DNA of 64,000 nt from Rutidosis leptorrhynchoides (lineage: Eukaryota > Streptophyta > Magnoliopsida > Asterales > Asteraceae): NCBI RefSeq assembly GCF_046630445.1, contig NC_092333.1:104579501-104643500 (forward strand). Direction: 5' to 3'. A program made the position numbers and the translations under genes. Within the stretch, counting starts at the first letter, position 1. The number at the start of each line of letters is the position of its first letter. This document shows, one piece after another, positions 22,969 through 34,658 of this stretch. The notes under the pieces were generated by a model that did not search any database, was not told the origin of the DNA, and saw only the letters and a list, made by a program, of their open reading frames with translations.

Positions 22969-23250
22969 TTGGTAGATATTGGTGGCCCGTTACTAGATAA
23001 GTCCAATGTGTTACTAGATAAGTCCAATGTGGGTGAACTTGAAATTTTGAATTCATACATCATTGAAACATGTGGTATGGAAGCTGTGGGTTTGAAGCGG
23101 GTTGTGGTTGGCATGGGCTCAGTTCCTTTAGGCTCAAAGTCGGGTAAAGATTGTTTATGTTGTGACATTTTCAGGATGGGCGTATAGGAAGCTAGGTCCT
23201 CGGATGTTGTCTCGATTGGTGGGGGGATTGCTCTAAAGGTTATCAAAAAA
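22969..23250. other. Short unassigned ORF region with a 21-bp tandem duplication
   Basis: Open on both strands (72 aa plus, 93 aa minus). Positions 22991-23032 hold two exact copies of TTACTAGATAAGTCCAATGTG, giving a direct LLDKSNV repeat in the plus reading. Higher GC than its surroundings, possibly a fragment of a coding repeat. Not recognised. Confidence 0.3.
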
Positions 23251-24440
23251 TCATTTACTCATTATCAAATATAAACAAGAAGTGGACAAGGTAGCAGAAA
23301 AAAGACTGTTCCTTTATCAGTTGAGAAACAAACGAATTTTCGTTCTCGTCTCGTTTACACAAAACTATTCACTTTGCCCAAGTAGAAGGAAAGCTCATCA
23401 AGCGGGGTTTAAAGAGTAAGAAAGCTAAGAACACGAGGTATCCGTGTCCATTTGTCAAGGTCCATTTCGGTGTCTAAAATAGACCTCGAAATTGACTGAC
23501 AGTGACATGGATGGAGGTGTCATCAGTGTTTATTTCGGTGTCCATTTCGGTATTCATTTTTTAATTTTTTTTTTTTATTCTTTATTTTTAAATTAATTTT
23601 TATGTTTTTTTATAAATTATTGTTTTATTAAATAACTTCATATAATAAAATAAAATAAGAAACAACAATAAATTAAAAAAAATACAAACATTTCAATAAC
23701 TAAATTAAATGTGTTTAGCCCATATTTTAATATTATTGGCCCACTTTCTATTTTGAACTCACTTGAAACCCATCTATCTATTTTTAAGCCCAAAAAAACC
23801 CTAATGAAAAATACCACATCCACCTCCACATCGCATCTATCATCTTCTCCGTTCTTCATATCCCATAAAACCTGAAAAAAATGAAAAAAAACAAAAAACT
23901 GCACACAAATTTTTAAAACGGCAAAAAAGAAAAAAAAGAAATCAAAGATTTGAATTTAACGGTCAAAAGGGGATGTGTTTTCACCGTCTGGGTCTCAACA
24001 TTGGTTGCCGACGCCGGAATCGACACTACAGCGGTGTCCACCGACGTTGGAAAGTCAGCTCGGTGGTGGACGACGGTGAAGAAACGTTGCAGGCACCGAT
24101 AGCTCTAATCTTGCGGCGGAAAAAAACTCTGTTTTATCAATAGTTATGAAGGAGGGGATCCTTGTTTTAAGCTTTAGCTTTTTCTCATGGGTTGAAGTTT
24201 GTTTTGTCTTGGAGCTTCTAGGTTTCTTGTTAGTTTGTTTTTGAGGTTATCAGCAGATATTTTTTTTTCAGTTTTCTTCGAGCCTTTTGCTGTTGGTTAG
24301 TTAGGCCCATTGCTTTTAGTTTGATATCGAGTGTGTTTTCTCAAATGCTTTCATTCTTAGATAGTTAGATAAAGATTCTTTCCGTTTTTATACAAGTTCA
24401 GCATTTTTTTAAAGAATTAAAGTTTTAAGGTTTAAGAGCA
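23251..24440. other. Intergenic DNA, no gene identified
   Basis: Contains a phrase repeated three times in diverged form (GGTCCATTTCGGTGTCTA / GGTGTCCATTTCGGTATTC, 23459-23553), AT-rich runs, and a GC-rich segment at about 23960-24120 without a supported ORF. It may include old transposon debris. Confidence 0.35.
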
Positions 24441-24784
24441 AATTTAAGACTAATGATAGCCAATGATAGAAATTAGTTACATATAGAACTCCAAATCATT
24501 CAGGAGGACCAAATAACTTGACCTACATATCAATATTACAAATCAAACATGCCAAATATTCAAAAGCTGATACATCACCTACATTCATAGTAATTTAGTA
24601 ATCCACCTAACAAGAAACAACTACAACACTATCCAAAGCACAATGAAAACTACACGAAGGTAAATAACACTATCTGTAACTTGTAGGTATTTCAGAATAT
24701 TTGTAGATAACATAAAGCATAGAAAACAGGATAGACACCTACAATTCTCGTCATGCTATAGGTGCAACAATTGAGCTCGAGCCA
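24441..24784 (-). other. Probable 3' UTR/flank of the acidic protein gene
   Basis: Follows the stop codon of the minus-strand acidic gene. AT-rich with no ORF. A poly(A) signal cannot be placed with confidence. Confidence 0.35.
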
Positions 24785-26214
24785 CTATCTCTTGGATGGT
24801 CTTTCATCATCGTCACCACCATCATCCCCGTCATCATCATCTGAATCATCGTTTTTGGATCTTTTCCTCTTTGGTGGGGCCTCGACTTTATCATCGTCGT
24901 TGTCATCATCATCTTCCTCCTCTTCGTCTGATTCAGCATCCTCATTAGCACCGTTCTCTTCTGGCTCAAAGTCACTAGCATCTTCTTCGTCTTCAGCATT
25001 AGCCACAGGTCGAACCAAGTATTCAGTTGGAGCATCCTCCTAGTTACAATTAAGTCAATAACAAGTAACAGCAAACCCCAACCAAACAAAAAGAAACTAA
25101 TCTAATAATATAATATAATCTAATTTAATAATAAAATAAATAAATATAATATGTGCATATCAGGTACTCCGTATTTTATATTTTCTAGGGATAAAAAAAA
25201 TAAAAACATAGAAACAAACAATGAACTTTTTTTTTTATCAAAAAACACAACCAAATTATAAGATTATAAGATGATGAATAAAATTAAATTAGAAAGTAGT
25301 AGTAAAGATAAGAACTAGAGTATCTATCTATTAAACTAAATAAATTTATTAGCGGTCAAATATGTACACAAAATGAAACAAAAAACTTCGCAAGCCTTCT
25401 TCTGACTCCAAACAATAATCAAAATTTTACACAACTTTTTTTAAAAAAAAGTACACAAACTACAGCGTATAAAACTATATACCAGAAAAGTACAGTAAAA
25501 CAAGATTAATTTCGTAAGCTAAAAATATAAATTTAGAGAACAAATACGTAAACCGGATCTGTAAATACATAAAAACACTAGAGTTTATCAGATCTGGAAT
25601 ATACAAATATCAGAGTATTTCTGTGCAGTCAAAAATATAAATATAAAGAAAAAATAATATAAATAATAATAATAAGTACAAATTAAATTGCGCATATGAA
25701 TTGTGAACTAAAAAAAACACATATAAAATCAATTAATTCTAGTCATGTTGACAGGTTTAGTAAAAAGAAGACTGAATTCACAGAAACTACACCTTTCTAC
25801 TAAGGTTAATATATTAACTGAAATATAAAAATAGAAAAATCAACAAGCTTAACGAATTCTACACGGTTAAAATTAAAATAAATTCGATAATTATACCTCA
25901 TCGTCTTCAGCTTCATCCTCGTCATCGTCGTCGTCGTCGTCATCACTATCATCACCGTCATCGTTACCGTCGTCATCTTCATCCCCTTCCTCCTCTTCAT
26001 CGTCATCTTCTTCATCATCTACCGACTGTACCGGTGGAGCGCCGCCTGACGCCGGAAAAACCTCTTGTACATCATCATCATCCTCTTCATCTTCTTCCTC
26101 CTCGTCGGCGTCTTCATCGTCACCGTCATCTTCTTCAACTTCAATTTCACTATCGATTTCTACAAGTTCTTTCTCAATTTTGAATTCCGTTTCTTCATCA
26201 ACCAACAGCATCAT
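24785..26214 (-). CDS. Acidic, probably nuclear protein, 190 aa, two exons
   Basis: Exon 1 is 25897-26214 and exon 2 is 24785-25039 on the minus strand, joined by a GT-AG intron (GTATAATT...AACTAG) in phase 0. The protein starts MMLLVDEETEFKIEKELVEI. Long Asp/Glu runs follow, broken by a short hydrophobic piece (VQEVFPASGGAPPVQSV, about residues 49-65). Exon 2 holds the most conserved-looking stretch, EDAPTEYLVRPVANAEDEED then ASDFEPEENG. A likely nuclear localisation signal PPKRKRSKN lies near residue 157, with a further acidic run and the end RPSKR. Such plant proteins are often labelled nucleolin-like or VHS3-like on acidity alone, a label I do not trust. A histone-binding or chaperone-like role is possible but unproven. 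No damage seen; probably a host gene. Confidence 0.75.
25040..25896 (-). other. Intron of the acidic protein gene
   Basis: 857 bp, AT-rich, GT-AG. No ORF or transposon recognised. Confidence 0.8.
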
Positions 26215-26776
26215 GTTTAATTAGAATATGATAATAATTTAATTTTAAAAAATGAAATTAAAATTTGAGTGAAGGTGAGGAGAGAAAGGAGAAAGGGTGA
26301 AGAATAGAGGCGGTTTTTCGTTCTTCAGAGTAGCTACACCGAAGATTTGATCTTGTCCGTTGAATTGGTACTTGACATGGATAGATGACATGGAGGTCGA
26401 TCGAATGGTTGTAATGATATGACGCGGTTTACCTTGTGTTTTCGTAGACCATACGTACAACGCGCATCTAGAATTATTTTTGGATCACGTGCTCCGGGCG
26501 TGATTTAGCAAATAAAAATAAAATAAAAATAATTTGTTTTCTTCATAAATAAAAATGAAAAGTTAAAACAAATACTGCTATTAAAATAATTTGAACTACA
26601 ATTAAAAGTGAAATTAAAATTATTCAAAGTTAAGTATCATCAATAGCTTCTCGGTCCATTGGCTTGGAAACGACATGCTTATTAGATAATTTGTCTTATT
26701 TACTTCGGGTAATAGTACAGGTAGACAGCATTGTTGTATTTACTCCAGGACGAAGTTTTTATTAACGGAGAGGTAC
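26215..26776. other. Upstream region of the acidic gene, then a retroelement PPT relic
   Basis: 26215-26500 is the probable 5' leader and promoter of the minus-strand acidic gene (CT-rich on that strand near 26270-26310). From about 26738 the sequence CAGGACGAAGTTTTTATTAA and then CGGAGAGGTAC matches the pol-3'/PPT region of elements B and E, directly before an LTR start at 26777. Confidence 0.55.
26762..26776 (+). promoter_or_regulatory. Polypurine-tract relic before the left LTR of E
   Basis: TTAACGGAGAGGTAC matches the B and E PPT (TTAACGGGGAGGTAC) with one change and abuts TGTAACAACCCTC. A PPT should precede a 3' LTR, not a 5' LTR. Confidence 0.7.
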
Positions 26777-27442
26777 TGTAACAACCCTCACTTTTTGACT
26801 TCTAAATTACTGAATTAACCCTAGGGTTATATGTCTGACTATATGTATTAAGAGTTGTTATATACAATTAAATATTAACCGAATAGTAATTTTTAGTCAA
26901 CAATGTACGCTTAAATAAAAAATATATTATTAATTTATATAATTTGACATAATTTAACTAAGTATATAAACTTTGTATCACTTTTATTATTTAGTTAATG
27001 TATTATATATTTAACTATATAATAAATTTAATTATATATAAATGTAATAATATTTACAAACTTACTAAAACTATAGTTTAATAATTAAAATCATAATTAT
27101 TATTAAAAATACAAAATACCGAATTATTTATTATTTTTATGCAAAATTTGTATTTATTAATTAAAAAAAATATTGACAAATATTCTTGAAAAAGCACTAA
27201 ATCAATTTGTTTATTTATATAAAAAAAATCCTTAAAATAAATGAATTTAAAAAAAATAAATAAATAAATAAATAAAATACTTTTTAATTAAAAATTATAA
27301 TGGAAAAACTACTTTTATTATTTTATTTTGTGCATTATCCCATGACCTAACATTTAATACTTTTGAATTTTAAAATCCCATTAAAAATTAAAATATTTCT
27401 TTTTCTTTTAATTATTTTATTCATTTTACCTAATTTTTTCAA

Positions 27443-27449
27443 GTATAAA
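27443..27449 (+). promoter_or_regulatory. TATA box of E left LTR
   Basis: GTATAAATACCCCTC, followed about 75 bp later by a strong donor-like GTAAGTATT at 27518. The same arrangement is in the right LTR (about 49773) and in B (28662). Confidence 0.6.
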
Positions 27450-27972
27450 TACCCCTCATTTCTCATTCAAACTCACACCAAAATTTCTCTCATTCTCTCT
27501 TTGAAGAATTACTACTAGTAAGTATTCTTTTCTTACTTTTTACTTTTTACTTTTTGCTTTTTACTTCGATTTATATTTTATTTTTTTACCAAAACATGTA
27601 AATAATGTTATAAATTATATGCAATTAAAAATAAGATAAATAACATGTTATAATTAGTAATATATGTTACTAAAAATTATAAAAGTATTTTTATGAGTTA
27701 ATATATAGGAATTATAATTAAAATCGAATTAATGAATATATATGTATATACGCACCTAACGTGAAGGTTATAATTAAAGATAGCGTACAAAGACTACAAA
27801 CATCACCGCTACTTGTGGCATGATCCTTGTTACCATTATGAGACGCTTGTGGATCTCGAATGCCAAGACTTAGATTCTGGTCAAGAGATCCTGGGCCACT
27901 CGGTAACAATAGATCATTCGAGTGACTTGCATGTTAGCAACGAAGTTTGGGCGAGATTGTACAACATCTTTG

Positions 27973-27977
27973 TTAAG
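27973..27977 (+). repeat. Left target-site duplicate of B (TTAAG)
   Basis: TTAAG directly before the B LTR start; the partner is at 43972-43976. Confidence 0.9.
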
Positions 27978-30109
27978 TGTAACAACCCTCACTTTTCGAC
28001 TTCTAAATTACTGAATTAACCCTAGGATTATATGTCTGACTATATGTATTAAGGGTTGTTATATACAATTAAATATTGACCGAATAGTAATTTTTAGTCA
28101 ACAATGTACGCTTAAATAAAAAATATATTATTAATTTATATAATTTGACATAATTTAACTAAGTATATAAACTTTGTATCACTTTTATTATTTAGTTAAT
28201 GTATTATATATTTAACTATATAATAAATCCAATTATATATAAATGTAATAATATTTACAAACTTACTAAAGCTATAGTTTAATAATTAAAATCATAATTA
28301 TTATTAAAAATACAAAATACCGAATTATTTATTATTTTTATGCAAAATTTGTGTTTATTAATTAAATAAAAAAAATTTAAAAAAATAAAAAAATAAAATA
28401 TTATTGACAAATATTCTTAGAAAAACATTAAATAAATTTATTTATTTACATAAAAAAATCCTTAAAATAAATAAAAAAAATAAATAAATAAATAAATTAC
28501 TTTTTAATTAAAAATTGTAATGAAAAAACTACTTTTATTATTTTATTTTATGCATTATCCCATGACCTAACATTTAATACTTTTTAATTTTAAAATCTCA
28601 TTAAGAATTAAATATTTCTTTTTCTTTTAATTATTTTATTTTTTTTACCTAATTTTTTCAAGTATAAATACCTCTTTCTCATTCAAACTCACACTAAAAT
28701 TTCTCTCATTCTCTCTTTGAAGAATTACTACTAGTAAGTATTCTTTTCTTACTTTTTATTTTTTTACTTTTTACTTTTTACTTTTTTACTTTTTACTTTT
28801 TACTTCAGTTATTATTTTTACCAAAATATGTAAATAATGTTATAAATTATATGCAATTAAAAATAAAATAAATAACATGTATACACTATTACTATTACTA
28901 GCACCTATAACCTACTACTTATATTGTAACATAAAAACATTTTGGGATATGTATTAGAGATGTATAGATCTTCGAACTTTCTTGACGAATGGTTTCTATG
29001 AGATTCTAGGCAGAGGGTTTGGATTTCCGATTTAAAAGGTCCTATGGCTCAAGCCCCTAGATCTAAATTAGCCATTCGAAGGGAAAGGGGTGATTGGAAG
29101 CTTATCTAATACGGCAAGTATCCTAAAATGGAAAACATTGATAAAAGTAGAAACTCTCTAGTCATAGAAACTTAGTAAAATAAGAAACTTTCTAAAAATG
29201 AAAACTTTATAAAAATAGTAACTTACTAGGAATAGAAACTTAGTAAAATAAACTATACTTAAACACATACTTAAACTTAAACATGGACAAAACACTTAAC
29301 TACTCTTAAATGTCAATAGGTTGACTTTCCTGCTCACTCGTTCAACTCTTTATTCCGAGGAATAACACTCTCTCTACTTACTAAGGTGAATTCATAGCCC
29401 CTCTTTAATTGCTAGCAAACTTACTTACTTTTACTTGGGGTGAGACACATGCTGTTTTTACTTTTTACACTTTAGACACAAGTACCAAACTGTTAAACTA
29501 TGCTATACCCGGCTATGTCCGACTAAGTCCCTACTGTGATATTTTTAATTGATGCGGAATGCTTAATTATTGGGGGTAGGCCTATCGGGAGTAACGTCCC
29601 CGATACATTTGACCAAGTCATTGTATTACTTAATAATGAAATTAAACCGACAAGGACAGACACAACTTGTCATGGGGCAAACTTGAACGTTTAGTCTAAA
29701 TATCACGCATTGGCATAACTTTTTGATCCTACGGGAGATCAACTTTACAAACTAAATCTTGTGGTATAAAACAACCACAAACTTTTTGTTAAACCTATGA
29801 ACTTCACTCATCCTTTTTTTGGTTGACACTTTAGCATGTTTTGTCTCAGGTGCTGTTTGATTCAAGCTCTTATACTTACTGCTTATGTGATGCTACTTGG
29901 ACATAGGATCAAGAGATATCGCATTTATTACTTCTGCATGTGAACATTTACGATATTGTTATTCCTGTCATTGTAACGACATTTCATTTTCCGCTGCGTA
30001 CTCATTAAAGTTAAATTCGTCATTTAGTATTGTTCTCGTTTATTATAATATGTTGGTATGTTTTGATATTAGTGACGTTCCTTCCAGACCCTATTGGGAG
30101 GACGTTACA
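27978..30109 (+). repeat. 5' LTR of element B (2132 bp)
   Basis: TGTAACAACCCTCAC ... GGACGTTACA, TGT...ACA termini. TATA box at 28662-28670, donor-like GTAAGTATT at 28734, acceptor-like TAGCATGTTTTGTCTCAGG (29832-29850). No convincing ORF. Confidence 0.93.
28662..28670 (+). promoter_or_regulatory. TATA box of B 5' LTR
   Basis: GTATAAATACC in AT-rich U3, followed by CTCATTCAAACTCACAC. In the 3' LTR the same place reads GTTTAAATACC (about 42533), so the box is damaged there. Confidence 0.6.
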
Positions 30110-30112
30110 GAT

Positions 30113-30124
30113 TGGTATCAGAGC
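30113..30124 (+). promoter_or_regulatory. Primer-binding site of element B
   Basis: TGGTATCAGAGC, complementary to the 3' end of plant initiator tRNA-Met, three bases after the LTR end. Confidence 0.9.
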
Positions 30125-30323
30125 AAACCAGGTTGTTATAGAGAACCAGGATTGCATCTTTATGTGTGCCTTACTTGCTAGCTAGGGTGCCTTAGCAATC
30201 TAGGAAACTATAACCTTTCCTGCCTTAGACTTAAAGCACTTAGAATTGCCTTATAATCTTAACAACCTTGCTTTGATAATCTTGGCTTAAAATGCTAATC
30301 AAAGTCTCTTTCCTAAAGTTAGG

Positions 30324-31373
30324 ATGAAAAGCTCAAGCATTAATAAACCAACTCTCTTCAAGCCAACCGAAGAAGATACTAAAGGATCTACCACTGAAAA
30401 ATCTATCCAAAGTCCACCTTATGGCTTTGGTGGTCCTCGTTCACCAAACTATAGTCCAGATACTCTACCTGCTTCTCCGGAATTTCACCCAACTCAAGGA
30501 TCTGAAAGCGAAGGAGAAAGCCCTGCTGATTCTGCTGACTCTGGTTCTTTTCACTCATTGGTACATAAACCGATGAGTACTCCTGAATTGGATGCTCTTC
30601 AAAACCTCCCTAACTACGACAGTGACTTCTCAAATTACGAACATGAAGAAGAGCCTATTGAAGAATCGTCTGAAAACTCAACTCTAAAGAGAAAGCAACC
30701 CGAACCCGCTACCAGTCCATTATTTTGTAATAACATGGAGCACGTAAGGGTAAAGTCTGATATCCTCAACCTTCAGAGTAGTTGTGAGAAGAATAAGGAG
30801 TTTAGTAGACGTCATGTTGCTCGGATAGAAGTGCGTCTAAACAACCTAGAAAAGGAAAACAAAATCCTAAAGGAAATCATCAAAGAGTCTCTTTCGGCTC
30901 AGAATGATAATAAGAAGCCTGCAGATAACACAAGGTCGAATTATAAGGGTTCCTATCCTTTCTGTATTCGTTGTGAGAGGCATCACCCGGGGAAGTGTAC
31001 TGTTGTTTGCGCATCATGTAAGAAAGTGGGACACGTTGCTAAGACGTGTAAAACTCCTCCAAAGGATAAGGCTATTGTTCCAGGCAAAGCTCCTCCAACA
31101 TGCTATACTTGTGGGGAGAAGGGACACATTAGTCCAAATTGTCCTAAGAAAAAGGATAATCCCGCTACTGGAGCTAATACTACTGCTGCGAAGGGTCATG
31201 CGTTTGTTATTACTACTGCTGAAGCTCGAGATGAGGATGAGGTCATCACTGGTACGTATCTTGTCAATAATTATTATGCAACTATTTTATTCGATACTGG
31301 TGCCGATAGAAGTTACGTGTCTAGTGATTTTTGTACCCTATTTGCTGAAAAGCCTCAACCCTTAAAAGATTAG
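30324..31373 (+). pseudogene. Element B gag (no capsid domain seen) plus protease start, 349 codons, ends at a frameshift
   Basis: Starts at ATG 30324 (MKSSSINKP). N-terminus is Ser/Pro-rich with RSPNYSPDTLPASPEFHP (about residues 38-56), then an acidic stretch, then a coiled-coil-like segment (RIEVRLNNLEKENKILKEII, about 170-192). Cys/His motif CIRCERHHPGKC near 214, CCHC knuckles CASCKKVGHVAKTC (about 229) and CYTCGEKGHISPNC (260-273), and protease FDTGADRSYV (active-site Asp324). The retrotransposon capsid signature seen in element A (LTWWN-type) is absent. A single-base loss in an A run near 31366 shifts the frame into a TAG. Downstream protease sequence continues in another frame. Confidence 0.8.
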
Positions 31374-34300
31374 TAGAAGTAGCCAATGGAAAGGTCATGC
31401 AAGTCGATAAAATCTATAAAAACTGCAACCTAATCTTAGCCGATAAAGAATTTAAGATAGGCCTTTTGCCGGTCGAACTCGGAAGTTTTGACGTCGTAGT
31501 TGGTATGGATTGGTTACGTCCATTACATGCTGCTATCATGTGTTACGATAAAACTGTTAATGTTCCATTGGGGAATGGAGATACTCTCATCATCCAAGGT
31601 GAAAAGAGTGGTTCCAATCTCAATATCATCTCCTATATTAAAACCCGCAAATACCTTATGAAAGGTTATCCAGCCATTCTAGCCCACGTTAAGCTGATCG
31701 AATCGAAAGAGAAGCGTATTGAAGATGTACCAGTGGTTAGAGACTATCCCGATGTGTTTCTCGAAGATCTTCCTGGTCTTCCACCTCCTCGACAAGTTGA
31801 ATTTCAAATTGATTTAGCTCCCGGTGCTGCTCCTATTGCTAAAGCACCATACCGTTTAGCACCTTCCGAAATGAAGGAACTTTCCAACCAGCTCCAAGAA
31901 CTATTGGATAAAGGTTTCATTCTTCCAAGCTCGTCCCCATGGGGAGCTCCTATTCTATTTATTAAAAAGAAGGATGGTACGTTAAGGATGTGCATTGATT
32001 ACCGCGAACTTAACAAGCTTACTATCAAGAACCGTTATCCGTTGCCACGTATTGATGATCTATTCGACCAACTTCAAGGGTCAAGTGTTTATTCAAAGAT
32101 TGATTTGAGGTCCGGATATCACCAACTTAGAGTCAAGGAATCTGATATTCCTAAGACTGCTTTTCGCACTCGTTATGAGCACTATGAATTCTGTGTCATG
32201 CCTTTTGGTTTGACCAATGCTCCTGCCATTTTCATGGATCTCATGAACCGTGTCTGCAAACCTTATCTCGATAAATTTGTCATTGTTTTCATTGATGACA
32301 TTTTGATCTACTCCAAGAGTGAGAAGGAACATGAGCAACATCTGCGCGTGATTCTTGAACTCTTACGAAAGGAACAACTCTACGCTAAGTTTTCTAAGTG
32401 CGAGTTTTGGTTCAAAACCGTACAATTCCTCGGACACGTTGTTGATAGTAATGGAATACATGTCGATCCAGCTAAGATTACCGCTATCCAGAACTGGGAG
32501 ATACCAAAGATTGCGAAGCATATTCGCTAATTTTTGGGACTTGCCGGTTATTATCGGAGATTCATAAAGGATTTTTCCCTTCTTGCCAAACCTCTTACGA
32601 AGCTAACTCAAAAAGGGAAGAAGTTTGAGTGGTCCGAAGAACAGGAATCAGCTTTCAAGATTCTGAAAGAGAAGTTGACCACAGCCCCGATTCTATCTTT
32701 ACCTGAAGGTACTGAAGATTTTGTTGTTTACTGCGATGCCTCAAAGCAAGGCTTTGGTTGTGTTTTAATGCAACGTGAAAAGGTTATTGCCTACGCATCT
32801 AGACAGTTAAAGAAACACGAGGAGAACTATACCACACACGACCTTGAGTTAGGTGCCGTAGTATTTGCATTAAAGATATGGAGACATTATCTATATGGTA
32901 CCCAGTTTACGGTGTACACTGACCATAAAAGTCTTCGACACATCTTCGATCAAAAACAGCTGAATATGAGGCAAAGCCGATGGCTCGAGTTATTGAACGA
33001 TTATGACTGTAAGATGGAATATCATCCTGGCAAGGCAAACGTAGTTGCCGATGCCCTCAGTCGAAAAGACGACGTTAAACGTGTTCGTGCCTTAAACCTG
33101 AAAATCAAATCAAATCTTATATCACGAATCTGCGAAGCTCAACTGGAAGCTATTAAACCAACACTTATCGAAGGTGAAGGACCTATCGGTTTCGAGAACC
33201 AACTCCAAGTGAAAGCTAATGGTACACGGTACTTTGGCAACAGAATTTGGGTTCCTCGCTTCGGTAATCTCCGTGAACTAGTCTTGGTGAAGCGCATAAG
33301 ACTAGGTATTCTATTCATCCGGGTTCCAGTAAGATGTACCACGATGTGAAAGAATTCTTCTGGTGGCCAAATATGAAAGCCGACATTGCTACTTATGTTA
33401 GTAAGTGTCTCATTTGTTTGAAAGTCAAGGCTGAACATCAAAAGCCTTCTGGTCTGTTGACACAACCCGATATTCCGCAGTGGAAGTGGGAATGTATCGC
33501 TACGGACTATATTACTAAATTGCCCAAGACTTCTAGTGGCAATGATACTATATGGGTCATAGTAGATCGTCTTACTAAATCTGCTCATTTCTTACCGGTC
33601 AAGGAGACCGACAAGATGGAGAGATTTTCACCGCTGTATATCAAAGAAATTGTCTCTCGTCATGGTGTTCCTATATCAATAATATCCGATCGCGACAGTA
33701 GATTCACTTCCAGATTCTGGAAATCCTTACAAACTGCTCTTGGAACTCAACTCGACATGAGTACTGCTTATCATCCGCAAACCGATGGTCAAAGTGAACA
33801 AACCATTCAAACATTGGAAGATATGCTTCGCGCTTGTGTTATCGACTTCGGCAAAGGCTGGGATAGACATTTGCCTTTGGTTGAATTCTCTTACAATAAT
33901 AGTTACCACTCAAGTATTAAGGCTGCACCTTTTGAGGCCTTATACGGACGAAAATGTAGATCCCCACTGTGCTGGGATGACTTAGAGGACAGACAGTTAA
34001 CTGGTCCTGAAATCATACACGAGACAACCGAAAAGATAGTTCAGATTAAGAAACGAATAGAAACTGCCCGCAACCAACAGAAGAGCTATGCTAATAAAGG
34101 TCGGAAAGATTTGGAATTCCAAGTTGGTGACAAAGTCATGTTGAAAGTATCCCCTTGGAAAGGCGTCGTTCGTTTTGGTAAACGAAGCAAACTAAGTCCG
34201 CGTTTTGTTGGACCCTTCAAGATTACTGAAAGGATCGGACCCGTGGCTTATCGATTAGAATTACCTGCTGAACTTAACAGCATACACAACGTATTTCATG

Positions 34301-34569
34301 TCTCGAATCTTAAAAAGTGTCTCGCTGATGACACTCTCGTTATTCCTTTGGATGACATTCGCATTGATGATAAAATGCACTTCATAGAGGAACCCGTAGA
34401 AGTCATGGACCGATCTGCTAAACGCTTAAAACAAAGCACCATACCTATTGTTAAGATCCTTTGGAATTCACGACGTGGCCCCGAGTATACCTGGGAATGT
34501 GAAGACCAAATGAAACAGAAATATCCCCATCTTTTCTCAACCGCTAATGCATCCGAGAAGTCTACCTAA
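31374..34569 (+). pseudogene. Element B pol (protease C-term, RT, RNase H, integrase, chromodomain), broken
   Basis: Open 31374-32530: protease end (VVGMDWL) and RT with FIDDILIYS (about 32287-32313). TAA at 32528-32530 replaces the Gln codon of the HIRQFLG motif. RNase H follows in the same frame ([17 protein letters not shown]). A one-base loss near 33287 shifts into the integrase frame. Integrase: zinc-domain CX2C (CLICLK), core ISDRDSRF and [20 protein letters not shown], then a chromodomain-like tail ([10 protein letters not shown]...GPEYTW). In the core, the first Asp lies in ATDYITKLP where element A has TMDFITKLP. The breaks make it non-functional; domain content is otherwise complete. 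Confidence 0.9.
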
Positions 34570-34589
34570 AACTTCGGGACGAAGTTTTT

Positions 34590-34604
34590 ATTAACGGGGA
34601 GGTA
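34590..34604 (+). promoter_or_regulatory. Polypurine tract of element B
   Basis: ATTAACGGGGAGGTAC directly before the 3' LTR start TGTAACAACC at 34605. Confidence 0.85.
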
Positions 34605-34653
34605 CTGTAACAACCCTCACTTTTCGACTTCTAAATTACTGAATTAACCCTAG

Positions 34654-34658
34654 GGTTA
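34654..34658 (+). repeat. Left target-site duplicate of D (GGTTA)
   Basis: GGTTA before TGTAGCGACCC; the partner GGTTA is at 41884-41888. Confidence 0.95.

Larger units (their letters stand above)
26777..27977 (+). repeat. Left LTR of E, first part
   Basis: Starts TGTAACAACCCTCAC and includes CCTAGGG and the TATA box at 27443-27449. Interrupted by B after the TTAAG target site. Contains about 118 bp (27715-27832) missing from the right LTR. Confidence 0.85.

Noticed and set aside
24751-25089. 112-codon Met/Lys-rich minus frame and a Ser-rich plus frame
   Set aside because: Shadows of the acidic exon caused by GAT/GAA repeats.
27813-28019. Protein-like frame (VDLECQDLDSGQEILGHS) in the left LTR of E, also at 50054
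   Set aside because: Considered as a captured exon, but it is present in both LTRs and has no recognised family; open frame alone is weak.
29897-30181. 94-codon frame in the 5' LTR of B (repeated at 43759-44004)
   Set aside because: Lies in U5/PBS sequence, no domain; duplication only reflects the two LTRs.
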